Positions 55,493-64,000 of a stretch of DNA of 64,000 nt are shown here, in pieces. Below the pieces are notes generated by a model, which did no database searches, was not told the origin of the DNA, and saw only the letters and a list, made by a program, of their open reading frames with translations. The stretch is from assembly GCF_047948215.1 (NCBI RefSeq), contig NC_134455.1, positions 105,413,995 through 105,477,994 on the forward strand, written 5' to 3'. A program made the translations under genes and the position numbers. Source of the stretch: Lycorma delicatula (taxonomy: Eukaryota > Arthropoda > Insecta > Hemiptera > Fulgoridae). How positions within the stretch are numbered: position 1 is the first letter of the stretch; every line of letters starts with the position of its first letter.

Positions 55493-55831
55493 GGGCATCG
55501 ACTGCTAAGGTCATTAGCCCTCGTCACATTCTTTAAAAGAAATTATTATCTCCATCAGGATCGTCATATGTAAGGGTGTAAAGGGCCCTTACATTTTATT
55601 TAAAAACACAAATTTCACAATAAACATTAAAACATGAAAGACAAGGACAATCACAAACACTTACGGGGTGTAAAGGGCCCCAATATTAAAATTTGAGATA
55701 GGTTCTCAAAAGACCATGAACTTAAAATTATAATTAATCTTCTCAATACCATATCTTTCCTCTTTCTTCTATATGTATATATATAAAACTACCGCTTAGA
55801 GTATCTTTTTCCACAGCTTTAAACTTCCATT
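55493..55831 (-). repeat. 3' UTR of the autonomous LINE with terminal stem-loop
   Basis: A non-coding region that contains two copies of 'gggtgtaaagggccc' (55574 and 55668 on the plus strand). It ends in 'gggctaatgacc' 'ttagcagtcgatgccc' on the minus strand (55520-55493). This can pair GGGC/GCCC and GAC/GTC. Confidence 0.6.
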
Positions 55832-58393
55832 TTACAGCCTTTTAAGAAGTCCACTGGCGTGTAAAAATGCAACTATATTTTCTTCATTTCCATTATCCAG
55901 ATCAGCACTAATATTATTTGTAAAACAGAACCTCTTTCTGAGGTCCTCATATATGGTACACTCTTCTATTAGATGCTTGATTGTCAGTGTTTTATTGCAA
56001 ACACCGCACATTGGTCTCACTTCGCCGGTTAACAAATATAAATTTGTTAATCGCGTGTGACCGATTCTAAGTCTGGTCACCGCTACTTGTTCACGGCGAG
56101 TCAATTTAAAGTCGCTTTTCCATTTATAAGGAGAAGTTTTAACTGAGTTTAATTTTGTATTTAAACTCCTCCATTCAGCGTTCCACTTGTTTCTTACTAT
56201 ATTTGTTAGACGGTTTTTAATATCTGCCACTCTTACAGGAAATGCATCCAAATCATCGCAGACTGTTGACTTTCTGGCAGCTTCGTCTGCGATTTCATTA
56301 CCTGTAATACCAGCATGCCCCGGAGTCCATACAAATACGCATCGCTGTCCTCGTTGTTTTAGAACGTATAAAATGGACAGGATGTTTGCAATTAGGACAT
56401 CCTTAATGTTCTTGTTCCGAATTGCGACAAGTGCACTTAATGAGTCGGAACATATTAGCACTCTCTCTTCGCAATAGTGTTCAGTGTAGCGAAGAGCTTG
56501 CTGAATTGCAGTGAGCTCTGCCGTGTAGACACTGGCCACATCTGGCAGTCTCCAAGAGTGGGCTTCTTCATTTACATATATCGAGCATCCAACACCATGT
56601 TCAGTTTTAGAACCGTCAGTATAAATTCTAATATGTTCTTCGTAACTACTGACGGTTGCTAAAAAATCTTGCTGGATGATCACTGCTGGTTTCTTTTTTA
56701 TTTCTCCTTGAGAGAGATCCAAACTTGTATTTACCGCTGGCAAGAGCCATGGCGGTATTTCTCTAGTAGAAATTGCTAGTGTCTCTGGTATAGCAATTTC
56801 ATATTTCCTTCTTAATTCGTGGTACCTAATTCCGGCTGGTCTGGAATAGGTAGCACGACGTTCGTATAATGCAGCCATGGGATGATTCATAAACAATTTA
56901 TTATTTATATGGGCAGGGAAAGCCCATATATTTGCTGCATATCTTAACAAGAGGATCTCTCTTCTATAATGTAGTGGCATTATTCCGGCTTCAGACATCA
57001 GACTAGCCGCCGGACTCGTGCGGAAAGCACCTGTTGGGTATCTTATTCCGCTATTATGAACTACGTCTAACTTTCTTAAGTGCGACTTTCTAGCGGATGA
57101 ATATACGATACATCCGTAGTCTAGTTTAGATTGAACCAATGCTTTATACAGTCTCAATAATGTTCCTTTTCCTGAGCCCCAATTTAGGTTCGATAAACAT
57201 TTTATAATGTTTAGGGCTCTTTTGCATCTATCACTCAAGTCCTGTATATGTAATCCCCATGTGAGGGATTTATCCAATACTAGTCCTAAATACCTTACGC
57301 TGTCTTTATATTGTATTGGATTATCATCAATTGTCAGAGCAGGACTTTGATGAGGAATTCTCTTCCTACAAAAGTGTACACAGCACGTTTTTTCTGGTGA
57401 GAATTGGAATCCTGTATTCCTTGCAACTTCATTTAGAGCATTGATCGCTCGTTGCAATTTGTACCTCACTATAGCAGTCTTGTTGCTGGCATATACGATT
57501 GCCAGATCATCAACATAGACGCTTTTGCTGATTTCTACTGGAATGGCTAATATCAATTTATTAATGGCAATGGTAAACAAGGTACCGCTCAACGGCGAAC
57601 CTTGCGGTATGCCATTTTCCAAGATTCTTTCACATGAATATTCGTTGTTGACGCGTACTTGGAAGGTACGGTCATTCATGTAGTTGCTGAGTAGTATAGG
57701 CAAATTGCCACGAATGCCCCATTCATGTAACTGGAGCATTATACCATGACGCCAGGTCATATCGAAAGCCTTCTGAAGATCAAAGAAGACTCCGACACAA
57801 TGTTTCCTTGTAATAAAGCTGTTATATATAATGTCCTCTAAGCTGATCATTTGATCAGTGGTAGAATGGTATTGTCGAAAACCTGCTTGATACGGTGATA
57901 TCAGGTTTTCTTTTTCCAAAACCCAGACGAGTCGATTATTAATCATTTTTTCCAATATTTTCCCCATAGCACACGTCAAAGAAATAGGACGGTAGCTATT
58001 GGGGTCTGTTAAATTTTTATTTTTCTTTGGTACTGGAACAACATGAGCTTTTTTCCACTGCTGCGGGTACATTCCATCCCGCCATATTTTATTATAAAGT
58101 TCTAATAATCTACACTTTGCAGTGGTATTCAGCTGCCTGATCATATTATAGTGGATTTCATCCGGACCAGCAGCTGTGTTACCTGATTTTTCCAACGCCT
58201 TCGCGAATTCTTCCATTTTAAATGGTACATTATATGAGTAATTATACTCAGTTCCAAAATTTAGTAGACCTTCGTGTTCTTCTTTTTTGGTTCGAAAACC
58301 TTCCTCGTAGTTGGCCGCTTTGCTGGCCTTTTCGAAATGATTGGATAACAGCTCTGCAATTTCATATGGAGTATCTTTTATTTCATCTTCATC
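55832..58393 (-). CDS. ORF2 part 2: reverse transcriptase + RNase H + C-terminal zinc knuckle
   Basis: Open from just after an in-frame TAA (58394-58396). Numbering from the internal ATG at 58216 (794 codons): 'SYRPISLTCAMGKILEKMI' (74-92), FFDLQKAFD (Asp146), 'GIPQGSPLSGTLF' (202-214) and YVDD (Asp236/237). RNase H residues are Asp533 (YTDGS), Glu567 (TAEL), Asp591 (CSDS) and Asp644 (NEIADEAAR). A CX2CX7HX4C knuckle lies at 737-753. The upstream stretch 58216-58393 is in frame with both halves ('DEDEIKDTPYEIAELLSNHF'), so only one nonsense codon separates it from the endonuclease. The enzyme would copy element RNA at a nicked target. All catalytic residues are present. Confidence 0.92.
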   Translation of the reverse strand, partial: DEDEIKDTPYEIAELLSNHFEKASKAANYEEGFRTKKEEHEGLLNFGTEYNYSYNVPFKMEEFAKALEKSGNTAAGPDEIHYNMIRQLNTTAKCRLLELYNKIWRDGMYPQQWKKAHVVPVPKKNKNLTDPNSYRPISLTCAMGKILEKMINNRLVWVLEKENLISPYQAGFRQYHSTTDQMISLEDIIYNSFITRKHCVGVFFDLQKAFDMTWRHGIMLQLHEWGIRGNLPILLSNYMNDRTFQVRVNNEYSCERILENGIPQGSPLSGTLFTIAINKLILAIPVEISKSVYVDDLAIVYASNKTAIVRYKLQRAINALNEVARNTGFQFSPEKTCCVHFCRKRIPHQSPALTIDDNPIQYKDSVRYLGLVLDKSLTWGLHIQDLSDRCKRALNIIKCLSNLNWGSGKGTLLRLYKALVQSKLDYGCIVYSSARKSHLRKLDVVHNSGIRYPTGAFRTSPAASLMSEAGIMPLHYRREILLLRYAANIWAFPAHINNKLFMNHPMAALYERRATYSRPAGIRYHELRRKYEIAIPETLAISTREIPPWLLPAVNTSLDLSQGEIKKKPAVIIQQDFLATVSSYEEHIRIYTDGSKTEHGVGCSIYVNEEAHSWRLPDVASVYTAELTAIQQALRYTEHYCEERVLICSDSLSALVAIRNKNIKDVLIANILSILYVLKQRGQRCVFVWTPGHAGITGNEIADEAARKSTVCDDLDAFPVRVADIKNRLTNIVRNKWNAEWRSLNTKLNSVKTSPYKWKSDFKLTRREQVAVTRLRIGHTRLTNLYLLTGEVRPMCGVCNKTLTIKHLIEECTIYEDLRKRFCFTNNISADLDNGNEENIVAFLHASGLLKRL

Positions 58394-59512
58394 TTAAAGG
58401 CTAGTTATGGGAGTAAAATCATTACGCCCACAAATCGCCTTCACTTTCCTCCAAACATCTGATGCAGTAGTAGTTTTGTCAATGGATGACACGTATTGCT
58501 GCCAGGATCGTTTTTTCGAATCTATCATAACACGTTTTGTATACGCCCTGTATTTCTTAAAGGCAACAAGATTTTCTATACTAGGACGCTTCTTAAAGGC
58601 ATTATACGCCCTTTTCTTTCTTTTTATAGCTTCACTTATTTCATCGTTCCACCATGGAACGGGTTTCTTTGTAAGTTTCCCAGATGTTTTGGGAATATAT
58701 CTCGATGCCGACTCGATTATTGCATTTGTTATGGCGTCGACATCGTCTCCGATAACTCCGGTTGTTTCTGGGAGCATCGTTCTAGCTGTGAAGCTCGTCC
58801 AGTCTGCCTTTTCAAATAACCATCTTTTAGAGATGGGATATATTGTTCTAGTAACATCAGTTACAATTTGCACCGGGAAATGATCGCTTCCATGCAGATC
58901 GTCTATAACATGGAAGCTGTACCTCGGTGCTATCGATCCGCTTATAAGTGCAAGATCTATACAGGACGTCGATCCATCTCTGGCATTGAAAAAGGTTCCT
59001 GATCCGTCATTTAAAATAATAAGTTCAGAATTCATCAGGAACCCTTCCAGTTCTCTTCCACGGGGATCTACTCGATCCGATCCCCAGAGAGAATTATGAG
59101 CGTTAAAATCACCCACCAGTAAAACAGGTGGGGGAAGCTCAGAAATTAATCTTTCTATGTCATCCTTATTCCAATCGTAATTCGGTAAGTATATGCTGCA
59201 CACAGTGATCTTAAGCGGTCGCTTCATTCTAACGGCGACCGCTTGTAGGTTGGTGTTTAGAACAACCGCTTCGGTGGTAGCTCTAGTCGATGTTAATATA
59301 GCTACTCCACCTCTAACTCTTACATTTGGCGGTTGATCTCGCCGAAATATATCGAATCCTTTTAATTTAAAATTTTCATTTCGGCGGAAATGCGTTTCTT
59401 GCAGACATATACAAATCGGGTCTACGTCATGTACCAAGCGTTGGAGCTCATGGATGTTTGAAAAACATCCATTGATGTTCCATTGTACAATCGACTCGCT
59501 AATTTTTAATTT
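58394..59512 (-). CDS. ORF2 part 1: AP-type endonuclease
   Basis: The frame is open from about 59512 ('KISESIVQWNINGCF'), giving QWNING (Asn), CLQETH (Glu), CSIYLP (Tyr), GDFNAHN (Asp/Asn), CIDLAL (Asp) and SDHFPV (Asp/His). These are a complete set of EEP-nuclease motifs. It ends at TAA 58394-58396 in the linker before the RT. No in-frame ATG precedes the nuclease core. It lies in the same frame as ORF1, separated by two TAA codons. The nuclease nicks target DNA, presumably within TTA/TAA repeats given where the elements sit. Specificity is inferred from location only. Confidence 0.88.
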   Translation of the reverse strand, partial: KLKISESIVQWNINGCFSNIHELQRLVHDVDPICICLQETHFRRNENFKLKGFDIFRRDQPPNVRVRGGVAILTSTRATTEAVVLNTNLQAVAVRMKRPLKITVCSIYLPNYDWNKDDIERLISELPPPVLLVGDFNAHNSLWGSDRVDPRGRELEGFLMNSELIILNDGSGTFFNARDGSTSCIDLALISGSIAPRYSFHVIDDLHGSDHFPVQIVTDVTRTIYPISKRWLFEKADWTSFTARTMLPETTGVIGDDVDAITNAIIESASRYIPKTSGKLTKKPVPWWNDEISEAIKRKKRAYNAFKKRPSIENLVAFKKYRAYTKRVMIDSKKRSWQQYVSSIDKTTTASDVWRKVKAICGRNDFTPITSL

Positions 59513-59521
59513 TTAATTAAA

Positions 59522-61045
59522 TTATTGCCTGGGTTTTCCTTTCGGCCATCCCTTTTTCCTTTTCTTCTCCATCCTGCGAACAGCATCGTGTTCGCGGAGA
59601 AGGTCGTCGCCTGTAAGGCTTCCGGTCTCCGTATCGGAGACCACCGAAGCCGCCGACGACGACGGGCATGGATCGGCGCCGGTTTCAGGCGCCGATTGAG
59701 AGGCGACAACCTGCCCGCTCCCCAACACGGGGGTCGCACCGGTCACCGCCTGTGGGAGGGGGGACACTCGCCCCCCCTGTGTGATTTTTTGTGGCCTCTG
59801 AGGCTTAGAGGCCACTTCAGTTACAGGAGGCTTGGGAGCCTCCATAACAGACTCTGTAGGTATCGCCTTTTTCTTTTCATCGAGGATCTCGCTGAGACGG
59901 ACTTGACATTCATGTTTGTTGTCCGTTTTCTTTTCTGGAGGAGCAACTTTCACTTTTATCGACTTATCTTCAGCAGGCTGTATCACTATCTTTGGCTTAA
60001 CAAGTTCTTTATTGCCAAGAGGTTTCATCTTGTTTTCGATGATCCTCTCAATCATGTTAGCCAAAGTGGGAGCAAGTTTATTTATAATTTGTACCTCATC
60101 TACAGCAATCGGGGCAGGAGCAGGAACAGTAGCCGCAGCCTGAGCATAAGATGTTGCTGCTCTAGGCTTACGGGCGTTAACTATTTTTTTTGCATCGAAG
60201 TAGCTGACTTTTTGCAGGGTTTTTACTTCCTGCACAGCTACCTCATCTTTGTAGACAGGACAATTCCTTGATCTACAAGAATGCGCTCCTTTGCAGTTTA
60301 TACATGTAGGAGGCTCTTTACATGGCTCTCCCTCATGCACCTCTTCACCGCACACGCATATTTGCGGTCTTTCGCATCTAAGAGCGGTGTGGCCAAAGCG
60401 TTGGCACTTGAAGCACCTCATCGGCTGTGGGACAAATGCCCGCACATCCAAACGGTGAATCCCCGCTCTTATCTTTTCTGGCAAAGTAGGCCGGTTGAAA
60501 GTAAGGACATGAGAAGCTGAGGGTAAGACCTCACCGTTCCTTCTCATGTTTAACCGACGGCACTCTATTACTCCTTGTCCTGCCAGCTCCTCTACAATCT
60601 CTTGCTCCGAACAGTTTAAAAGATCCCGACAGACCACAACACCCCTTGAGGTGTTGAGCGTGCCGTGGGGATCAACGCGTACCGCTAGCTCTCCAATTTT
60701 CTTCAGCCCTAAAATCTTCTGAGACTGTATATCATTAACAGTCTCTACATGAAGTCCCGTAAAAGTTTTCCGTATTTCCTTTACAGGGCCTCCAGCACAT
60801 TTGTTTATTTCTCGAGCGATGAGAAAAGGACTCACCCTCGAGAAATTTCCATCCTCCTTTGTAATGACCAAATATTTAGGTTTCGGTACATTACTACTTT
60901 TAAAAAAAGCCTTCTGTAAGCTTTTTCTAGCCTCAATCTCTATCTTCTTACCCTCCGTACTCTTCCTCCGTTTTGCCTCAGGCGAAACGGCTGGTTCTAA
61001 ACGAGGGGGTTTACGTGCACCCTCTGCCACGTTGGTTTGTTCAGG
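59522..61045 (-). pseudogene. ORF1 Gag-like protein of the autonomous element, start codon missing
   Basis: About 502 codons from GTG at 61030 ('AEGARKPPRLEPAVSPEAK'), or about 507 from the upstream in-frame 'DFPEQTN', ending at TAA 59522-59524. RRM/PRE_C2HC-like region, knuckles CFKCQRFGHTALRC, CVCGEEVHEGEPC and CINCKGAHSCRSRNC, then a low-complexity region and the basic tail 'KKRKKGWPKGKPR'. Compared with the gag-only units a segment of about 16 nt containing the ATG ('tccactgttcatgaat') is absent, and no other early in-frame ATG exists. It may use a non-AUG start or be dead. It is clearly diverged from the array ORF1s but homologous along its length. Confidence 0.85.
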
Positions 61046-61221
61046 AAAATCCCTTCTGTAGTAAGGCTAGCCGCCGGGGTACACCCCCACTCCAGGGCTA
61101 CCAACCCTGGAGGTCCGTTCCGGTACTCCGGTGGAACCGGCATATGTCCTGGCAGAGAGCGGATGCGCAGTCTCTGCACTGACTCCAGGCCCCTACACAC
61201 GGAAGCTTTCAGGGCTCCCAT
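60997..61221 (-). CDS. Upstream ORF of the autonomous element, extended into ORF1
   Basis: It starts with the same 'MGALKASVCRGLESVQ' as the uORFs of the gag-only units. Because of the start-region deletion it runs 74 codons and ends within ORF1 in another frame, losing the ATGA junction. Confidence 0.35.
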   Translation of the reverse strand: MGALKASVCRGLESVQRLRIRSLPGHMPVPPEYRNGPPGLVALEWGCTPAASLTTEGIFLNKPTWQRVHVNPLV

Positions 61222-61576
61222 GCTCCGAACATGGGCACCTTAACTACATGCTTGCCATCGCAGGGGGCATGTGGACGACGAAAGGTCTCCGTTACACCTG
61301 CAAATAACTTTGACCGTGGCCGCCACATCGCCAGCTCTAAAGGCGGTATAAATCCATTTCCGTAATCGTTAAAAATGTCATATCTGCAGGTGGCCGTAAA
61401 GTCCAGTCCTGTAATTCGGCCTATGGATGTAAATCGACCGAAGAAAGTATATCCGAGAAACAACACTCGGAACCCCGTTAGCCAGCTATATGTAATGTAC
61501 TTGAGTACAGCTGTTACCGCCTTGGACGTGGAACGTAGATGTTGTGTTCCGGACGTGGGGAATATCTACCTCAGGG

Positions 61577-61578
<2 letters not shown>

Positions 61579-61664
<86 letters not shown>
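61579..61664 (-). repeat. Unit 5 tail / autonomous-element junction: (TAA)n + poly(A)
   Basis: About 36 bp of (TTA)n followed by 50 T on the plus strand, directly abutting the autonomous element's 5' end. Confidence 0.9.
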
Positions 61665-61665
<1 letters not shown>

Positions 61666-61811
61666 AGGTTTTTAGGGGCATCGACTACTTTGGTCATTAG
61701 CCCCATCCCACTTCAAAAAAAAACAAAAAAAAAAGTCTCAAAATTAAACATTTTCATGTTCAAAAAAATGATCAAAATTTACTTTTTCTTATAATTTCTG
61801 GTCCAATTATA

Positions 61812-63487
61812 TCACTTTCTAGGCTTTCCTTTCGGCCAACCCTTTTTACACCGCTTTTCCATTCTGCGAACGGCCTCAACTTCCGACGACAGAGTGTCTG
61901 AGGCTTCGGACATGGCATCGTCTTCTCTTTCTGACGCCAATGACGTTCGCCGGCTTACATCAGGTGATGAAAGCTTCAATGGTGCTGTGAGCATCGTTGC
62001 AATTGAGTCTAAACTTGCAACCGATGCACTTTCGGCGGCTGATGAACTCGATTCTATGTCTAAGGCTGTGCTTGGACCGGCTGATACAGATGCTCTCGCC
62101 ACAGTTGTTCTCTGAGCTTTTGGGGCCTCTGTAGGTACAGTTTTAATATCGTCTGTGTCCGGTGCTTTTTGGATAGTTACTTGCACCTCCATTTTGGTTG
62201 ACGCAGATTTTTCCTGTACTCTTGTCACAGTATCCTTAGCTATATGACTCGTCGTCGGGATGATCTTTAGATCTTTGTCGGATAAATCAAGATTTTTCTT
62301 CATTACGTCTATTGCTGGAGTTATAATCGAAGATTTTGCCGGTTTTTTAAACTGAGCTGGTAGGGGTCTTCTGTCGGCGACGTCAGTCCGGGAATGAGCC
62401 TTCTCATGTTTACTTTGTTGTATCTGATGAGTCGACTCGATCTTGGAATCAATGATTCTTTCTATCATTGTCGCGAGACTTGGCGCCATCGTATTAAGCA
62501 ACTGCTCCACGTTGATTTTAGGTGTGGGGGGAGCAGCAGCTGCTTCTGCGTATGAAGTCGATGGTCTAGGTGTACGTAGGTTTACAATCTTCCTCGCTTC
62601 AGGGTAGCTGACTTTTTGAAGCGTTTTAACCTCCTGAATGGCTGTTTCTGATTTGTATACTGGGCTGTTTCTGATTTGTATACTGGGCAGTTCCTGGATC
62701 GACAGTTATGGTGCCCTTTACAATTAATGCAGACTGTAGGGTCTTTACATGGATCACCCTCATGTACCTTCATTCCGCATATACAAATTTCCTGCGCTTC
62801 ACACCTAGCGGCAGTGTGTCCGAAACGTTGACATCTAAAACATCTCATCGGCTGCGGAATAAATGCCCGTACATCAAGCCGATGGATGCCAGCTCGTACC
62901 TTTTCAGGAAGACTTGGCCTATTGAATGTCAAAACATGAGAGGCCGAAGGAGGAATCTCACCATTTCGTCTCATAGAAAGTCTGCGACAATGTGTCACTC
63001 CCTGACTAGACATTTCCTGCACTATTTCTTCTTCAGTACAGTTAAGAAGATCACGGCAAACAACAACTCCTCTAGATGAATTAAGTGTACTGTGCGGTTG
63101 GACAGTAACCGCAAATTCACCGATCTTCTTCAACGCCTGGACTTTCTGGCTTTGCATGTCGTTTATAGTTTCGACATGTAATCCGTTAAACGTCTTACGG
63201 ATTTCCTTGACAGGACCACCAGCACAATTCGTAATCTCTCTAGCAATTAAGAATGGGCTTACCTTTTGGAAGTTACCATTCTCTTTTGTAATGATCAAAA
63301 ATCTTGGTTTGGGAACATTATTACCAAACAAAGCTTTTCTCAAATCTTTACTGATTTTATCAGCGTCTTTTCTAATCTTATCACTCTCCTTACTTTTTTT
63401 CCGCTTCGCTTGTGGCGAATCGGCGGTTTCTAAACGAGGGTGTTTACGTGCACCCTCTGCCACGTTAGTTTGTTCAGAAAAATTCAT
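61812..63487 (-). pseudogene. ORF1 Gag-like protein, unit 5, frameshifted by a 23-bp tandem duplication
   Basis: ATG at 63487. The first 284 codons follow unit 1 through all three zinc knuckles. Then the 23-bp segment 'gctgtttctgatttgtatac'+'tgg' is present twice in tandem (62641-62663, 62664-62686), shifting the frame and ending translation after 301 codons (62582). The remaining C-terminal part is open again at 61812-62510. A replication-slippage origin fits. Confidence 0.9.
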
Positions 63488-63669
63488 GAACAGTGGATCC
63501 TTTCTGTAGCAAGGCTAGCCGCCGGGGTACACCCCCACTCCAGGGCTACTAACCTTGGAGGTCCTATCCGGTACTCCGGTGGAACCGGCATATGTCCTGG
63601 CAGAGAGCGGATGCGCAGTATCTGCACTGACTCCAGGCCCCTACACACCGAAGCTTTCAGGGCTCCCAT
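63484..63669 (-). CDS. Conserved upstream ORF, unit 5
   Basis: 61 codons, ending with the ATGA overlap onto ORF1. Confidence 0.4.
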   Translation of the reverse strand: MGALKASVCRGLESVQILRIRSLPGHMPVPPEYRIGPPRLVALEWGCTPAASLATERIHCS

Positions 63670-64000
63670 GCTCCGAACATGGGCACCTTAACTACATGCT
63701 TGCCATCGCAGGGGGCATGTGGACAACGGAAGGGTCTCCGTTACACCTGCAATAACATTGACCCTGGCCGCCACATCGCCAGCTCTAAGAATGGTATGAA
63801 TCCATTTCCAAAATCATATGTTACTCCATTTCCTGCAGGTAGCCAATAATCCAGTCCGTTTAGTGACCTGAAGTTGGAACCAGGTCAAACTCAACAATGC
63901 ATAACCGAGGAATTTACTCGGAACCCCGTTAGCCAGCTATATGTGATGTACAAAGGTACAGCTGTTGCCGCCCTGGACGTGGAACATAGATGTTGTGTTC

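Larger units (their letters stand above)
55479..61578 (-). mobile_element. Autonomous I-clade LINE (6.1 kb) embedded in the array
   Basis: On the minus strand: a leader of about 548 nt closely related to those of the gag-only units, ORF1 (about 502 codons), ORF2 (endonuclease-RT-RNase H, about 1227 codons), and a 3' UTR of about 350 nt with the stem-loop motif. Presence of RNase H and YVDD places it in the I clade. It abuts (TTA)n at both ends, exactly like the gag-only units. Confidence 0.88.
61665..64000 (-). mobile_element. Array unit 5: gag-only I-clade element, cut by window end
   Basis: Same architecture as unit 1. The leader is cut about 30-40 nt short of the expected 5' end by the window boundary. 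Wording is that of unit 1 in the 3' region and ORF1, but part of the leader ('gcagtatctgcactg') matches unit 2. Confidence 0.85.

Noticed and set aside
54971..55536. Long Leu/Ile/Tyr/Phe ORFs (up to 169 codons)
   Set aside because: They are translations of (TTA)n and poly(T) joined to leader sequence.
48106..61664. CRISPR-like periodic repeats
   Set aside because: Spacing of about 2.4 kb with coding content and poly(A) tails is retrotransposon structure, in a eukaryotic genome.

Overview
The window is AT-rich animal DNA whose coding content is almost entirely transposable elements. R1-clade, I-clade, jockey-like and RTE non-LTR retrotransposons, Tc1/mariner relics, a Helitron relic and tRNA-derived SINEs together point to an arthropod, most likely an insect. 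A more exact placement (for example Hemiptera) would be a guess. I found no convincing single-copy host gene, rRNA, tRNA gene or CRISPR. One possible host exon, split by a SINE, lies near 9.15-9.7 kb.

Layout. 1-11.2 kb: AT-rich spacer with LINE 3'-end fragments (0.87-1.83 kb), a foldback element (2.5-3.3 kb), three tRNA-SINE copies, and a decayed jockey-like gag on the minus strand (7.7-8.8 kb). 11.2-12.6 kb: a 5'-truncated RTE-clade LINE with a poly(A) tail and a visible target-site duplication. 14.6-16.8 kb: a dispersed repeat, another SINE and a LINE tail. 18.1-18.9 kb: a collapsed Tc1/mariner-like transposase. 21.6-24.6 kb: a decayed R1-clade LINE. 27.0-27.4 kb: a Helitron helicase relic with a recognisable 3' terminus. 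29.2-30.2 kb: an I-clade RNase H relic. 33.5-34.15 kb: a second foldback element. 34.9-35.4 kb: a mariner relic on the minus strand. 35.8-36.5 kb: an unexplained GC-rich island. 37.5-42.1 kb: an R1-clade LINE with an intact 1091-aa ORF2 but a damaged ORF1. 42.2-44.8 kb: a second, decayed R1/LOA-like LINE. 44.8-48.1 kb: spacer.

48.1-64.0 kb is the most striking part: a head-to-tail array, all on the minus strand, of I-clade non-LTR units. Four units encode only a Gag-like zinc-knuckle protein (about 550 aa) and have no room for a polymerase. Between the third and the last lies one 6.1-kb autonomous relative carrying ORF1 plus an endonuclease-RT-RNase H ORF2. Every unit ends in poly(A) followed by (TAA)n, and the next unit's 5' end directly abuts that microsatellite. 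All units share closely related 5' leaders with a conserved small upstream ORF. The two subfamilies also share a 3'-terminal stem-loop. This suggests that gag-only units are mobilised in trans by the RT-encoding element and insert into each other's tails. The arrangement recalls HeT-A/TART organisation, although nothing here shows a telomeric location.
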